Shown here: in pieces, positions 5,469 through 6,754 of the stretch | Numbering within the stretch: position 1 is the stretch's first letter | How the letters are laid out: every line of letters starts with the position of its first letter | Assembly: GCA_043758125.1 (NCBI GenBank) | Contig: JAYVOC010000131.1 | Location: 1 to 6,754, forward strand | Source: JANXSD01 sp043758125 | Lineage (GTDB): Bacteria > Bacteroidota > Bacteroidia > AKYH767-A > OLB10 | Direction: 5' to 3' | DNA: 6,754 bases | Made by a program: the position numbers and the translations under genes | The notes under the pieces: model-generated | The model's input: the letters and a program-made list of their open reading frames with translations, nothing else | Database searches by the model: none | What the model was told of the DNA's origin: nothing

Positions 5469-6754
5469 ATGGCAAATACCACACTTTTATCTGTGCAAGG
5501 AATGACCTGCAGCAGTTGCGCTCAAGGAATTACTCGACAACTGGAAAAGAAAGGACTTAAGAAAGTAAATGTTCATTATGAAAGTGGTGAAGTAGAATTT
5601 GAATTGGGCAATGATTTAGGTGTTCCTGAAGTAATAAACGAGATCAATAGTTTGGGTTATAAAGCTTCTTTATGGCAAAAACCATTAAACGAATTATCAA
5701 AAACATCTAAATTTAGCATACTTGAAATTCGTTTTTTTATAAGTGCCTTTTTTACCATACCACTTTTATTACACATGTTTCTCCACTTTGAATTATTACA
5801 TAATATTTTATTTCAATTTTTATTATGTATCCCTGTTTTAATTATTGGTATCATGCATTTTGGAAAAAGCGCATGGGGTTCACTTAAGGCAGGAATACCT
5901 AATATGGATGTATTGATTGCAACAGGTTCGATTACTGCTTTTATTTATTCATGCTTAGGATGGTACTTTTATTTTGGAAATGCCAACATACATCATTTTA
6001 TATTTTTTGAAACTACAGCAACAATAATTTCATTAGTACTTTTAGGTAATATTATTGAGCAGAAAAGTTTAGTGAAAACGCAATCAGCTCTTTTAGAACT
6101 TACCAAACTTCAACCTCAAATTGCCCATAGAATAACAGAAGCTTTAACTGTAGATGAACATATAAAAGATATCAGTGTAGACCAATTAAAAATAAATGAC
6201 CTAGTATTAGTTAAAAATGGTGAAAGAATTCCTGCTGACGGTCAAATTTATTGGGGTCATGCTACCATCGACGAAGCGTCAATGACAGGAGAAAGTATAG
6301 GTGTTGAGAAAACCGAGAACGATCAAGTATTAGCAGGGACCACTATCCTTGATGGAAGCATAAAATTCTTTGTGCAGAAAGCAGGAAATGAAACTGTATT
6401 ATCAGCGATGATTGATTTAGTAAAACGGGCGTCTTCTCGTAAACCACAAATTCAAAGAATTGGTGATTTAGTAAGTTCCCGATTTGTACCAATTGTTATT
6501 CTAATTTCATTGCTCACATTTACAATATCCTATTTTTTTACAAATGTTGATTTACAACATGCTATTTTAAGAAGCGTTGCAGTACTTGTAATATCATGTC
6601 CTTGTGCAATGGGACTCGCAACACCAACGGCTGTATCTGTAGGAATCGGAAGAGCAGCAAAAAGTGGAATACTTATTAAAGGAGGTGATTCTCTCGAAAG
6701 GCTTAGTGAAATCGATACAATTGTATTCGATAAAACAGGAACACTTACCGAAGG
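5469..6754 (+). CDS. copA: Copper-type P1B ATPase (heavy-metal translocating), 3' end outside the window
   Basis: Integral inner-membrane ATPase that exports soft metals, most likely Cu(I); 428 codons are visible of a family length of about 700-800. A single N-terminal HMA domain (about 5-70) has the metal-binding motif GMTCSSCA (Cys14, Cys17). Six hydrophobic segments follow in the P1B order: two class-specific helices, then NMDVLIATGS leading the third. The actuator domain contains MTGES (TGES at 273-276). The sixth helix carries the metal-site motif CPC (377-379) in SCPCAMGLATPTA. The phosphorylation motif DKTGTLTE (421-428, Asp421) ends at the window edge. CPC together with NMD and an N-terminal CxxC favours Cu(I) over Zn/Cd, but the helix 7-8 specificity residues are not visible. 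The ATG at 5469 is the only reasonable start: the next in-frame Met (12) lies inside the metal motif. TGES is followed by Ile-Gly-Val where Pro usually stands in place of Gly. Confidence 0.93.
   Translation, partial: MANTTLLSVQGMTCSSCAQGITRQLEKKGLKKVNVHYESGEVEFELGNDLGVPEVINEINSLGYKASLWQKPLNELSKTSKFSILEIRFFISAFFTIPLLLHMFLHFELLHNILFQFLLCIPVLIIGIMHFGKSAWGSLKAGIPNMDVLIATGSITAFIYSCLGWYFYFGNANIHHFIFFETTATIISLVLLGNIIEQKSLVKTQSALLELTKLQPQIAHRITEALTVDEHIKDISVDQLKINDLVLVKNGERIPADGQIYWGHATIDEASMTGESIGVEKTENDQVLAGTTILDGSIKFFVQKAGNETVLSAMIDLVKRASSRKPQIQRIGDLVSSRFVPIVILISLLTFTISYFFTNVDLQHAILRSVAVLVISCPCAMGLATPTAVSVGIGRAAKSGILIKGGDSLERLSEIDTIVFDKTGTLTE

Noticed and set aside
1..6754. A previously undescribed multi-gene system, mobile element or CRISPR array
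   Set aside because: Every long open region is a recognisable housekeeping or stress gene, and the genes are mostly separate units with their own promoters and terminators. I saw no direct-repeat arrays, terminal inverted repeats, integrases, transposases or clusters of unknown genes on either strand.

Overview
The window is ordinary core chromosome from a low-GC member of the Bacteroidota. Four things point there. The primary sigma factor is the short RpoD form of about 290 residues that lacks region 1.1. Gene starts are preceded by TAnnTTTG-type promoter boxes instead of TATAAT boxes. None of the starts has a Shine-Dalgarno sequence. The glyceraldehyde-3-phosphate dehydrogenase is the long form of about 490 residues. 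I cannot place the organism below phylum with any confidence. I see no mobile element, CRISPR array, phage gene, toxin-antitoxin pair or defence system, and no sign of recent transfer.

Layout from left to right. At 1-82 (minus) lies the N-terminal end of a probable GNAT acetyltransferase, translationally coupled through an ATGA overlap to dapF (79-870, minus; lysine and peptidoglycan precursor synthesis). A 210-bp divergent spacer separates dapF from degP/htrA (1081-2520, plus; envelope serine protease with two PDZ domains). That gene ends in a strong hairpin at 2549-2585. Then comes rpoD (2702-3568, plus; primary sigma factor) with its own promoter. It converges on gap (3632-5107, minus), and a GC-rich 10-bp stem between them can terminate both. 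Upstream of gap is a tRNA-His(GTG) gene (5257-5332, minus) with its own promoter and terminator. Last is a copper-type P1B ATPase (copA, 5469 to beyond 6754, plus), cut by the window edge just after the DKTGT phosphorylation motif.

The genes do not form one pathway. They are mostly single transcription units with their own signals. The common thread is transcriptional: rpoD encodes the sigma factor whose expected -7 box appears upstream of degP, rpoD itself, gap, tRNA-His and copA.

Points worth a second look are modest. The copA promoter box lies so close to its ATG that the mRNA may be leaderless. The tRNA-His acceptor stem has two adjacent U-U mismatches. The gap start should be placed at 5107, 34 codons inside the longest open frame. 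The Rossmann fold of Gap lacks the usual NAD-selecting aspartate. CopA has Gly where TGES-x-Pro is usual.
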